Below, piece after piece: positions 1 to 6,422 of a stretch of DNA of 8,313 bases. The stretch lies in contig LFTP01000031.1 in assembly GCA_001513395.1 (NCBI GenBank), forward strand, positions 1 through 8,313. The letters are read 5' to 3'. How positions within the stretch are numbered: position 1 is the stretch's first letter; each line of letters begins with the position of its first letter. The stretch is from Clostridia bacterium DTU080. Lineage in GTDB: Bacteria; Bacillota; Limnochordia; DTU080. Made by a program: the position numbers and the translations under genes. The notes below the pieces were generated by a model that was not told the DNA's origin, searched no databases, and saw nothing but the letters and a program-made list of their open reading frames with translations.

Positions 1-162
1 CCGCCTCCACCGTATTCTGATCCTTTTCCCGAAGCCGTTGTTACATCATGGTCGCCTCCTTCCCGAGCCATTGCGCGGTCCGCATGCACGCCCCGATATT
101 TCCCTTTCTCAACCAGCCCAAGTACGTCCGATGACGAGTTGTGTTACGAGCGAATGACATAG

Positions 163-176
163 GTACCCTGGGGTAC
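163..176. repeat. Perfect 14-bp palindromic site (GTACCC-TG-GGGTAC)
   Basis: Two exact 6-base half-sites are separated by only 2 bases, too few for a stable full hairpin, so a dimeric protein-binding site is likelier than an RNA stem. It lies about 190 bases upstream of the pepF start. No binding protein is recognised and the match could be chance. Confidence 0.25.
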
Positions 177-222
177 TTCTCCAGCTCGGAGATTGATCCG
201 GTTAAGCCTCACAACGGGCTGG

Positions 223-262
223 GCGGTTGTCACCGCTGGCCGGGGACGGCCGAGAAAGCCAG
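223..262 (+). promoter_or_regulatory. Paired GC-rich hairpins in the region upstream of pepF
   Basis: GCGGT (223-227) pairs with ACCGC (232-236) around a TGTC loop. Directly after it, GGCCG (238-242) pairs with CGGCC (247-251) around a GGGA loop, which fits the GNRA pattern. A competing stem CTGGC (236-240)/GCCAG (258-262) would disrupt both. If the pepF transcript begins upstream, this would be a structured 5' leader with alternative folds. There is no U-run, so it is not a standard terminator, and it matches no riboswitch consensus I recognise. Confidence 0.25.
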
Positions 263-363
263 TCAAGTCAAGTGCTCAACCAGGGTCACACTGCGATAGA
301 GGAAAACCACGATTTTCGAGGTAGACTAACTCGAGCATAACTGAACAATTAGGAGGCCCGGTC

Positions 364-2172
364 ATGAACGCACATACTGACGGTCGATTACCCACTCGAG
401 CTGAGATACCGAACGAGTACAAATGGAGGCTTGAGGATCTTTTCCCTTCGGATGACGCCTGGGAGAAAGCCTTTGCCGCGGTCGAAGAGACTCTGCCTAA
501 GATCAGCGCGTTCAAAGGGAGACTAGGCCAAGGCTCAGAGCAGTTGCTCGCGGCCTTGCGACTACGAGATCAGATGGAAGAGCAGCTCCTTCGGGCATAT
601 GCTTACGCGCAACTGCGCAAGGATGAGGACACGACGGACTCGCGATATCAACAGATGAGCAGCAGGGCTTTATCTTTGGTGACACAGGCCTACAGCACTC
701 TGGCCTTTGTGAATCCCGAGATCTTGGCCATACCGACAGAGACGCTCCAGGCGTTCTTGGAAGAGAACGCGGCCTTGCAGATCTATCGCCATACCTTAGA
801 AGATCTGATCCGTCGAAAACCACATGTGTTGAGCGAGACCGAGGAGGAGTTGCTGGCCCGTTTCACTGAGGTCGCCCAGAGCGCCGCGACCATCTTCGAG
901 ATGATCAATGATGCGGACATGAAATTCGGCACGGTCACTGATGAAGAGGGCCGACCGATTGAGTTGACCAAGGGACGCTACATCCGTCTGATGGAATCCA
1001 GGGATCGACGAGTGCGCCGCGACGCCTTTAAGACCCTTTATACCAGCTACATAAACCAGCGGAATACCATCGCCGCCACGTTGTACGCCAGTGTGAAAAA
1101 AGACTGTCTGTATGCCCAGTTGAGGCATTATGACTCTTCCCTGCACGCGGCTTTGGATGATGACAACATCCCGGTGGCTGTCTATGACAATCTGTTGACC
1201 AGTGTTCAAAACCACCTGGATTTGATGCATCGCTATGTGTCCTTGCGAAAAAGAATGCTGGGCGTTGACCAGGTGCACATGTACGACTTGTATGTGCCAT
1301 TGGTTCGCGAAGTCGATATGAGGTTTTCTTACCCTCAAGCCCAGGAGATTGTGAAGACTGCCATGGCCCCGTTGGGAGCCGATTATGTGGGGGTTCTCGA
1401 TACTGCCTTCAGGTCGGCATGGATTGACGTCTATGAAAACGCCGGCAAAACATCCGGAGCCTATTCCTGGGGCGTCTACGGTGTCCATCCCTACATCTTA
1501 CTTAACTTCCAAGAGACATTGGATGACGTCTTCACTCTGGCTCATGAGATGGGACACGCACTGCACTCGTATTACTCCTCTCGGAAGCAACCCTTTGTCT
1601 ACGCCGGCTACTCGATCTTCTTGGCTGAAATCGCCTCAACCCTGAATGAAAACCTCGTGGCACAGTATCTGTTGCAAACGCTGGAAGATCGTCAGCAACG
1701 CATGTATATAATCAATCATATCCTTGAACAGTTCCGGACCACGGTCTACCGTCAGACGATGTTTGCGGAGTTTGAGAGGATCATCCATGCTCGCGTCGAA
1801 CGCGGCGAGGTATTGACCGCTGATAACCTTTGTTCACTCTACCGGGAGTTGAACCGTAAGTACTATGGTGACGAGATCGTTCTCGATGCCGAAATAGACA
1901 TGGAATGGGCACGTATCCCCCACTTCTATCGCTCCTTCTATGTCTATCAGTATGCTACCGGGTATTCGGCTGCCATGGCCTTAGCTAAACAGATTCAGGA
2001 CGAAGGTCCGTCTGCGGTTGAGCGCTATCTGGACTTTTTGTCCAGCGGCTCCAGCGACTATCCGCTTGAGCTACTCAAGGCAGCCGGTGTTGATATGAGT
2101 ACTCCTCAGCCCATTGATCAGGCCCTGGGCGTCTTTGCTTCGCTGTTGGATCAACTGGAGGACCATGCCTAA
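364..2172 (+). CDS. pepF: Oligoendopeptidase F (M3B zinc metallopeptidase)
   Basis: This is a cytosolic zinc endopeptidase that, by family, cleaves oligopeptides of roughly 7-20 residues and serves in peptide recycling. At 602 residues it is typical full length. The catalytic zinc site is intact: H394-E-M-G-H398 inside LAHEMGHALHSYYS, and the third ligand E422 in the EIASTLNEN helix, 28 residues after the first histidine, as expected for M3. The later HFYRSFYVYQYATGY segment (H520 onward) is the conserved M3 substrate-binding region. The N-terminal part (about 1-200) is the helical PepF lid, opening with the typical WRLEDLFPSDDAWEKAF. There is no signal peptide or membrane segment. The ATG start is well supported by AGGAGG (351-356) 7 nt upstream. 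The small RING-like gene follows on the same strand about 64 nt later and may be co-transcribed. The family assignment is secure; the peptide substrates are unknown. Confidence 0.96.
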   Translation: MNAHTDGRLPTRAEIPNEYKWRLEDLFPSDDAWEKAFAAVEETLPKISAFKGRLGQGSEQLLAALRLRDQMEEQLLRAYAYAQLRKDEDTTDSRYQQMSSRALSLVTQAYSTLAFVNPEILAIPTETLQAFLEENAALQIYRHTLEDLIRRKPHVLSETEEELLARFTEVAQSAATIFEMINDADMKFGTVTDEEGRPIELTKGRYIRLMESRDRRVRRDAFKTLYTSYINQRNTIAATLYASVKKDCLYAQLRHYDSSLHAALDDDNIPVAVYDNLLTSVQNHLDLMHRYVSLRKRMLGVDQVHMYDLYVPLVREVDMRFSYPQAQEIVKTAMAPLGADYVGVLDTAFRSAWIDVYENAGKTSGAYSWGVYGVHPYILLNFQETLDDVFTLAHEMGHALHSYYSSRKQPFVYAGYSIFLAEIASTLNENLVAQYLLQTLEDRQQRMYIINHILEQFRTTVYRQTMFAEFERIIHARVERGEVLTADNLCSLYRELNRKYYGDEIVLDAEIDMEWARIPHFYRSFYVYQYATGYSAAMALAKQIQDEGPSAVERYLDFLSSGSSDYPLELLKAAGVDMSTPQPIDQALGVFASLLDQLEDHA

Positions 2173-2222
2173 ACGGCGCAGATCAGTCAGTCACAAGGAT
2201 ACTTCGACTTGGTGTTGAATGC

Positions 2223-2227
2223 AGGAG
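2223..2227 (+). promoter_or_regulatory. Ribosome site favouring a GTG start at 2237
   Basis: AGGAG lies 9 nt before the in-frame GTG at 2237-2239. It falls inside the second and third codons of the longer reading from ATG 2219, which itself has no good ribosome site. It therefore argues for the shorter protein. A further in-frame TTG at 2330 has GAGGTG (2318-2323) 6 nt before it and cannot be excluded. Confidence 0.45.
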
Positions 2228-2236
2228 ATATTCTAT

Positions 2237-2683
2237 GTGCGTCAAAAATACAATACTGTGGCCTCCCTGACCCCCCTGACACCACAGACGTCAGGGAGTG
2301 TGGCACAAAACAGAAGCGAGGTGGCAAGATTGGCTGAAGAGATTTTGGTTGTGGGGCCTCACTCAGAGCACATCGCTAAAGGCTGTCCCACATGCCGTCG
2401 AGGTATCGAGGCCGGGCAGACCGTGGCCATATGCCTACGATGTCATACCGTCCACCACGAGGAGTGTTGGTTTAAAGAAGGCGGTTGTGGTGTTATAGGC
2501 TGCAAGGGGGTAGCGTCTAAGCGTGATCGCGATGAGTTGGGTAGGCCACAGGCGAAGTCTGAAGGGCCGGCGCCCGAGATCGTGGAGCCAGTCGATCCGG
2601 AAGCCAGCCAGCTTCCCGGATGGGCTTACGCAGCCATCGCAGTTATACTTCTCCTACTGATCTATTTCTTTTTTATCCGTTAG
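2237..2683 (+). CDS. Small RING-like zinc protein with C-terminal membrane anchor
   Basis: This 148-residue reading carries one zinc domain in the style of the prokaryotic RING-finger families. The likely ligands are C50-x2-C53, C66-x2-C69, H74-x2-C77 and C84-x4-C89, so the pattern is C4-H-C3 and should bind two zinc ions. A polar linker rich in E, P and D follows (about 92-127). A hydrophobic helix at about 129-147 (from GWAYAAIA to the end, closing FFIR) would anchor the protein by its tail with the zinc domain in the cytosol. Known bacterial homologues of this domain are mostly uncharacterised, so ubiquitin-ligase activity should not be assumed; protein binding is the safer inference. The GTG start is chosen for its ribosome site. 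ATG 2219 adds six residues, and TTG 2330 would begin just 18 residues before the first cysteine. It lies downstream of pepF and ends before a strong terminator. Confidence 0.8.
   Translation: MRQKYNTVASLTPLTPQTSGSVAQNRSEVARLAEEILVVGPHSEHIAKGCPTCRRGIEAGQTVAICLRCHTVHHEECWFKEGGCGVIGCKGVASKRDRDELGRPQAKSEGPAPEIVEPVDPEASQLPGWAYAAIAVILLLLIYFFFIR
2263..2298 (+). repeat. Inverted repeat with duplicated left arm near the RING-like gene start
   Basis: CTCCCTGAC (2263-2271) is followed at once by a near copy, CCCCCTGAC (2272-2280). GTCAGGGAG (2290-2298) is the exact complement of the first and pairs for 7 bases with the second. Two mutually exclusive stems are therefore possible, with loops of 18 or 9 bases. 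There is no following T-run, so it is not a terminator. It lies inside the gene if translation starts at 2237, but in the untranslated leader if the start is TTG 2330. Confidence 0.45.
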
Positions 2684-2717
2684 ATCATTTAATCGTGCAC
2701 TCTCATATGCATGCATT

Positions 2718-2779
2718 GGGTGCCTACTATCGCCTACCGTATTGCTACGTCGAGGTATAGGCACCCTGTGTGCTTTTTT
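2718..2779 (+). terminator. Intrinsic terminator after the pepF / RING-like genes
   Basis: GGGTGCCTA (2718-2726) pairs perfectly with TAGGCACCC (2758-2766). The 31-base loop can fold further (CGTA 2738-2741 with TACG 2746-2749). A run of six T (2774-2779) follows 7 bases after the stem, then more pyrimidines. Read on the minus strand, the stem is followed by mixed sequence without a T-run, so it mainly serves the plus-strand genes. Confidence 0.75.
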
Positions 2780-2826
2780 CTTCTCTCTCGGGTACCGTTG
2801 CTTACGGACGTTGGATCGGTATCAAG

Positions 2827-4539
2827 TCAAATACCTGGCTTGGGAGCCCCGTGAAAACGACCGGCCAAATCCTTAGGCATGGCCACGCAAAGAACCGGCT
2901 CTTCATCTGAGACATCTCCCATACCGATATCCACGAGACATGAACGGTACATCTCCTCCGTCGTCATCCACGGATCGGTCTCAGGATGATTCTTCACCAA
3001 CCAGGCGTGCAGTGCGGACAACGCGATCGGTTGCTCTCTTCCGTCCAGCCACTCCAGGGTTTTTTTGGCGGCGACCGATAGAGAGTCCACCACTTTTTCG
3101 ATTTGTACGGAGCGCATGCGCATGGCCACCCGGCGCACCAAGATCGCCGTCTGCTGTCTTTCCGGTGTTTGTTCACCGAGACGGAAGGCCAGCTCCTCTA
3201 GCGTGCGGCGAGTACGCTTCATAGGTGATTCTTCCAGGTTCAAGCTTACGGAATGCAGTTGGCTCTGTCGCAACCACTCAGAATCCGGCAGTTGCAAAGG
3301 GCCGGTATCAGAGTCGACGGACTCTGCCTCTTCGTGGTCACCCTCGCGTGATGTCTCTTCAGGACTTCCGCCGCGACTCAACAGATGGGTCAGCATCTGA
3401 CGCAGTGATTGGGTCATCACTGACTCGCTCTCTTCTTTGAGCGCTTCTAAGCCAGCGGCGGCCAGGTTGGCGGCTTCTGAACCACGACCGCGGATTTCGG
3501 CTACCAGCCCCTGTAGCAGACACCACCGCGCCTGTTCATCATCCCTCACCGAATCGCCGTCGATCGATTCACACGTCTGTACAGCCTGCTCGCTGTAGCC
3601 CATGGCCGCTAACTGGATTCCCGCCAGAAGGCGAACCGCGGTCGGCCTGGCTGTGTCGGTGCCTACTTGGAGAAGAATGAGATCAAGACTCGGGACGTTA
3701 ACACCGCTCAACAGCACTATGGCCTCTTCGGCCTCTTGTGAATCGCCTTCATAAAGATGCTCCAGGGCTCTGGCTATGAATAGCGTAGGCACGTGTACCA
3801 GCCATATCCGGCGTCCTTTTTCAGCCTGGGGCATTTCCAGACGATGATCAAGACGAAACGGCAGGAGCTTATGACGCTCCAAAAGATCTAGCATGGTCAG
3901 ATAAACACGGGCCGGTTCAAGATCGGGTTGCTGTTGCCAAGCACGCTCCCAAAGCCTTTTCGCTGCCTGGAAGTCTCCTCGGTTGAAAAACGCGATACCG
4001 ACATGTAAGAGTGTGACAGGCATCAATGGGGGCTCACCGCTGGCTGCATACAGATGAGTCAGGAGTCTGTCTTCTCCAAGGAGCGTCAGGCTTTGAAAAG
4101 CAAACTCCAGACTACGGGAAGCCCGGCTGGGATCACTGCCTTGCGGTGATTTCATCAGGGCCAAGGCGCTGCGCGCCGCCATTTCCGCATGTGCCATTGC
4201 CAAAGGGATGGATCCGCGTTCGGCCCAGTATCTGGCCATAAGCGCGTTGGCAGTGGGCTCGGTTTCATGAAAATGAAGCAGTTGTTGGAGATAGGCCTTG
4301 GCCAGTTCGCTTTCGCCTTCGGCAAAAGCCATCAAGGCCAGATTATTGAGGGCGGCCGGAACGTATGGAAAAAGAGCCAGGGCCCTTTGAAACTCCTTGC
4401 GTGCCTCCGAAAGCATCCCATTTTCAAGATGCGAACGACCTTTATCGATCACGGATTGAATGCGTCGTGCCAGCTCTTCATTTTGGCGGACAAACTCCTC
4501 ATAGGGATCATTAAACGCCACAGACTTCACACCATCCAT
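2827..4539 (-). CDS. Tetratricopeptide-repeat protein with unrecognised C-terminal domain
   Basis: This is a 570-residue soluble protein with no signal peptide or membrane helix. TPR-like helical pairs are clearest at about 27-60 (GRSHLENGMLSEARKEFQRA) and 61-94 (ALNNLALMAFAEGESELAKA). A weaker repeat lies at about 95-128 and another at about 173-206 (GIAFFNRGDFQAAKRLWERA). The middle (210-385) is helical and degenerate. An acidic linker (391-415) leads to a C-terminal region (about 440-570) beginning with basic KRTRR and rich in helices, which I do not recognise. TPR scaffolds bind proteins, so a bridging or assembly role is inferred. It is third in the minus-strand operon, 25 nt after the GNAT gene. 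The ATG at 4539 abuts AGGGGA (4545-4540), which is too close. A GTG at 4530 (codon 4) has the same site at 9 nt and may be the true start. No clear terminator follows on its strand. Confidence 0.85.
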   Translation of the reverse strand: MDGVKSVAFNDPYEEFVRQNEELARRIQSVIDKGRSHLENGMLSEARKEFQRALALFPYVPAALNNLALMAFAEGESELAKAYLQQLLHFHETEPTANALMARYWAERGSIPLAMAHAEMAARSALALMKSPQGSDPSRASRSLEFAFQSLTLLGEDRLLTHLYAASGEPPLMPVTLLHVGIAFFNRGDFQAAKRLWERAWQQQPDLEPARVYLTMLDLLERHKLLPFRLDHRLEMPQAEKGRRIWLVHVPTLFIARALEHLYEGDSQEAEEAIVLLSGVNVPSLDLILLQVGTDTARPTAVRLLAGIQLAAMGYSEQAVQTCESIDGDSVRDDEQARWCLLQGLVAEIRGRGSEAANLAAAGLEALKEESESVMTQSLRQMLTHLLSRGGSPEETSREGDHEEAESVDSDTGPLQLPDSEWLRQSQLHSVSLNLEESPMKRTRRTLEELAFRLGEQTPERQQTAILVRRVAMRMRSVQIEKVVDSLSVAAKKTLEWLDGREQPIALSALHAWLVKNHPETDPWMTTEEMYRSCLVDIGMGDVSDEEPVLCVAMPKDLAGRFHGAPKPGI

Positions 4540-4564
4540 TCCCCTGGGCTCATGGAGACACCCT

Positions 4565-5206
4565 TCATCTGCCGCGCATGAGAAAGATCAAAGCTGCGCA
4601 TCCAAGTGCAGCCAGGGCCAATCCCAGGCCTACGATAGCCGTACGCGACATTGAGGTTTTGTTGTTTTCAAGGGTGCCCTGGGTTTTCGTCGTACTCCAT
4701 TGCAGCTTGATGTAGCCCGGAATCGGGCTTTCAACGGTGCGAAACAGGTTCAGCTTGGCATAGAAGGCACGTGCGGGACTGTTCTCAGCCACAAAGAGAT
4801 AGACGTCCCTACATCCTTCGGCCTTCGCAGCTGCCAAGGCAGTCTCCACTAATCGTCTGCCGATGCCTTGTAAACGATGAGTCTCGGCCACATAGAGGCT
4901 GCTCACGAGCCGTTCATTCGGTCTGTTACCGCCGGTCGGCCCCACGCGCACAAGACCGACCGGTGTATCATTATCCCAGGCAATCCACCAGCGTCCCCCA
5001 CCCGCCAAGAGGTCTTCTTGTAGATCTTGTCGGGAGCATTCGAGGATGAACGCAGCTTCGGCGGCGTACTTTTGCTCTTCGCGACAACCGGCGGAGATCA
5101 TTTCCAGAAGCCGTTGAGTGGTCGCAGACTCAGGTGACTGAGGGCCGCGCAGCTGCCTGATAACCACGGCCATATCTACACACCCTTGGTCCCGCGATGG
5201 ACGCAT
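4565..5206 (-). CDS. GNAT-family N-acetyltransferase with C-terminal membrane helix
   Basis: The protein (213 residues, or 202 from the internal start) holds a complete GNAT fold. This would transfer an acetyl group from acetyl-CoA to an amine on an unidentified substrate. Motif A is clear: a beta strand VSSLYVAETH (101-110), then the pyrophosphate-binding loop R111-L-Q-G-I-G116. Motif B follows with N142-S-P-A-R-A-F-Y149 and KLNLF. After the fold comes a polar linker (about 171-187) and a hydrophobic helix (about 189-210) ending RGR, predicted to tether the enzyme to the inner membrane face. Such a tail is uncommon in GNATs. Two starts compete. ATG 5206 has GGAGG 7 nt upstream but overlaps the HAD gene by 31 nt. 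ATG 5173 (codon 12) lies 2 nt after the HAD stop, with AAGG 10 nt upstream, and starts right at the first strand. Either implies translational coupling to the HAD gene. Confidence 0.87.
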   Translation of the reverse strand: MRPSRDQGCVDMAVVIRQLRGPQSPESATTQRLLEMISAGCREEQKYAAEAAFILECSRQDLQEDLLAGGGRWWIAWDNDTPVGLVRVGPTGGNRPNERLVSSLYVAETHRLQGIGRRLVETALAAAKAEGCRDVYLFVAENSPARAFYAKLNLFRTVESPIPGYIKLQWSTTKTQGTLENNKTSMSRTAIVGLGLALAALGCAALIFLMRGR

Positions 5207-5877
5207 GCCAGATCCTCCAACATATCCACGCTCAACTCTGTCAGTTCGTCGACAATCAGATCGGCAGCAGTAAGCATGTGACGCGGGAATGAATTCGTGA
5301 CCGCCACGCAGGCCATCCCAGCTTGTCGAGCTGCTTCAATCCCTAGGAGCGAGTCTTCTACAACGACGCATCTGGAGGGGTTGACGCCCAGCCGTTCGGC
5401 ACAAAGCAGGAAGATGTCCGGGGCCGGCTTGGCGCGGGTCACGTCTTCGGCTGAGACCGTGACTGAAAATAGCCTGTTCAAACCCGTGATGGCCAGACTG
5501 GCTTCGATCTTGACTCGGGGTCCCGATGAACCCAGAGCATAGCGAATCCTGTGCCTGCCCAGATTCTCAATAAGCTCACGCACCCCTGGAAAAACCGGCA
5601 GTCCTTCGTCTTTGATGGCCTGCCTGTACGTAGCGTTAATCGCTTCGAGAAACTTCTGTTGTTCGGTAAACTGACCGTATCGTGACACAAGCGCCTTGTA
5701 CGTCTTCTCATCCGAGTATCCGCAGTAGGCGCTGAGCTCATCTCTGGACGCATGGATGTCAAATTGATGGAGTACGGTTTGTAGAACATACAGACTGACA
5801 GGCTCACTGTCTACCAGGACACCGTCACAATCAAAAATCACAGCCCATTTCGTGAGGCAATCTCTCGTTTCGCTCAC
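5176..5877 (-). CDS. HAD-superfamily hydrolase (beta-phosphoglucomutase-like)
   Basis: This 233-residue protein has all four HAD motifs. Motif I is D16-C-D18-G-V-L-V-D-S-E25, with nucleophile D16 and acid/base D18. Motif II is S117 in ALGSSGP, motif III is K150 in RAKPAPD, and motif IV is E174-D175 in VVVEDSLLGIEAA. A helical cap of subfamily I type lies between about 25 and 95, including the PVFPGVRELI return. Such enzymes act in the cytosol as phosphatases on sugar or small-molecule phosphates, or as beta-phosphoglucomutases, and the sequence alone does not separate these. The start is GTG at 5877, the first start codon after an in-frame upstream TAG, with a GGGGG ribosome site 9 nt before it. 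It heads the minus-strand operon and its end overlaps or abuts the GNAT start. A weak TAGAAT (5904-5899) could be a -10 but lacks a good -35. Confidence 0.9.
   Translation of the reverse strand: MSETRDCLTKWAVIFDCDGVLVDSEPVSLYVLQTVLHQFDIHASRDELSAYCGYSDEKTYKALVSRYGQFTEQQKFLEAINATYRQAIKDEGLPVFPGVRELIENLGRHRIRYALGSSGPRVKIEASLAITGLNRLFSVTVSAEDVTRAKPAPDIFLLCAERLGVNPSRCVVVEDSLLGIEAARQAGMACVAVTNSFPRHMLTAADLIVDELTELSVDMLEDLACVHRGTKGV
5214..5218 (-). promoter_or_regulatory. Ribosome site inside the HAD gene for the upstream GNAT start
   Basis: GGAGG on the minus strand, 7 nt before ATG 5206, is the strongest ribosome site near this gene junction and supports the longer GNAT product. It also forms part of HAD codons reading L-E-D, so it could be coincidental. 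The competing ATG 5173 has only AAGG at 10 nt. Confidence 0.4.
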
Positions 5878-6002
5878 GTCAGGAAGCCCCCTACTATCAT
5901 TCTACAGTGTTGTGCCGGCTGATTCCATCCCGTGGCAGGATGCCCGGAGAATGATGCCGTAAGATAGCCCAATAGATAACTTGACGGGGAGGCAACGCTA
6001 AC

Positions 6003-6422
6003 GTGCCCGAATCCTTCGCTTTTCAGGCAGACGCACCCGAGTCATTACCGGAAGTGGTGAGGGATACGGTCCGCTCAGCCGGTCTGGCCCCTGAAAAGGT
6101 TACGCCGGTACTGTGTCGGACTCTAATGCAGTGGCTGGAAGTACTACCGCAACCTGTGGAGACCGATGCTTTGCGCCGGTCTCTCGACAGCCCTCATCTG
6201 TTGACTGTTTTTCGGGAAAAAGCCGCTGAAGCCCTGAGACGCCCACAAGTGCAAGAGCCCGCCGGTAATACCCCGGTGGTTCGCGACGAACAAGCGTTAT
6301 ATGAATCCCTCTCTGAGAGTGATCGGCAAGCATTGCGCAGGCAATCCTTATTGGAATGCCTGACAGATGCTGAGTATCAAGAGGAGCTCATTCGACGATT
6401 CAGACACACCAGAGGCGGTTAG
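6003..6422 (+). CDS. Small helical protein of unknown function
   Basis: I do not recognise this 139-residue protein. It is charged, soluble and probably all alpha-helical, with no signal peptide, membrane segment or cysteine-based metal motif. An N-terminal helical part (about 12-80) contains LMQWLEVLPQPVETDALRR. A P/G-rich break at about 81-92 separates it from a C-terminal helical part rich in E, R and L, ending RRFRHTRGG. The basic tail could bind nucleic acid or a partner, but this is only a guess. The GTG start at 6003 is supported by GGAGG (5988-5992), 10 nt upstream. It is transcribed divergently from the HAD operon across a 125-base gap. Its TAG stop (6420-6422) overlaps the TAA of the convergent ABC gene. 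The good ribosome site and uninterrupted frame make it a likely real gene. Confidence 0.7.
   Translation: MPESFAFQADAPESLPEVVRDTVRSAGLAPEKVTPVLCRTLMQWLEVLPQPVETDALRRSLDSPHLLTVFREKAAEALRRPQVQEPAGNTPVVRDEQALYESLSESDRQALRRQSLLECLTDAEYQEELIRRFRHTRGG

Larger units (their letters stand above)
1..363. other. Gene-poor left flank and pepF leader
   Basis: No convincing complete gene lies here. On the minus strand a perfect AAGGAGG (61-55) sits 5 nt before ATG-ATG-TAA (49-41). The same frame then continues without a stop to the left edge and reads QRLREKDQNTVEA. A second minus frame is open from about base 140 to the edge, with an ATG at 71-69 that lacks a ribosome site. Short open stretches also exist on the plus strand. 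None can be called a gene from this fragment. Bases 163-176 form a 6-2-6 palindrome and bases 223-262 two adjacent GC-rich hairpins. Bases 316-334 hold a weak TCGAG/CTCGA inverted repeat. I found no convincing -35/-10 pair and no tRNA or recognised riboswitch. Confidence 0.5.

Noticed and set aside
1..162. Plus-strand reading ending TAG at about 160-162 as the tail of an upstream gene
   Set aside because: The translation is rich in P and S without recognisable motif, competes with other open frames over the same bases, and cannot be judged at the edge.
262..274. Short tandem GTCAA/GTCAAGTG repeats upstream of pepF
   Set aside because: Only two imperfect copies; too short to distinguish from chance.
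796..1488. Long minus-strand open frame (230 residues) inside pepF
   Set aside because: It lies wholly antisense to an intact metallopeptidase with conserved motifs; its translation shows no domain and no supported start.
2235..2270. An 11-codon leader ORF (ATG at 2235) overlapping the RING-like gene start
   Set aside because: It shares the AGGAG site at a plausible distance but ends quickly and shows no regulatory signature; likely chance.
2767..2826. Terminator for the minus-strand TPR operon
   Set aside because: Only weak 4-bp stems occur and no T-run follows on the minus strand; the strong stem at 2718-2766 lacks a T-run in that direction.
5878..6002. Divergent promoters between the HAD operon and the small helical gene
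   Set aside because: TAGAAT (minus, 5904-5899) and TAAGAT (plus, 5960-5965) resemble -10 boxes, but neither has an acceptable -35 at the right spacing.
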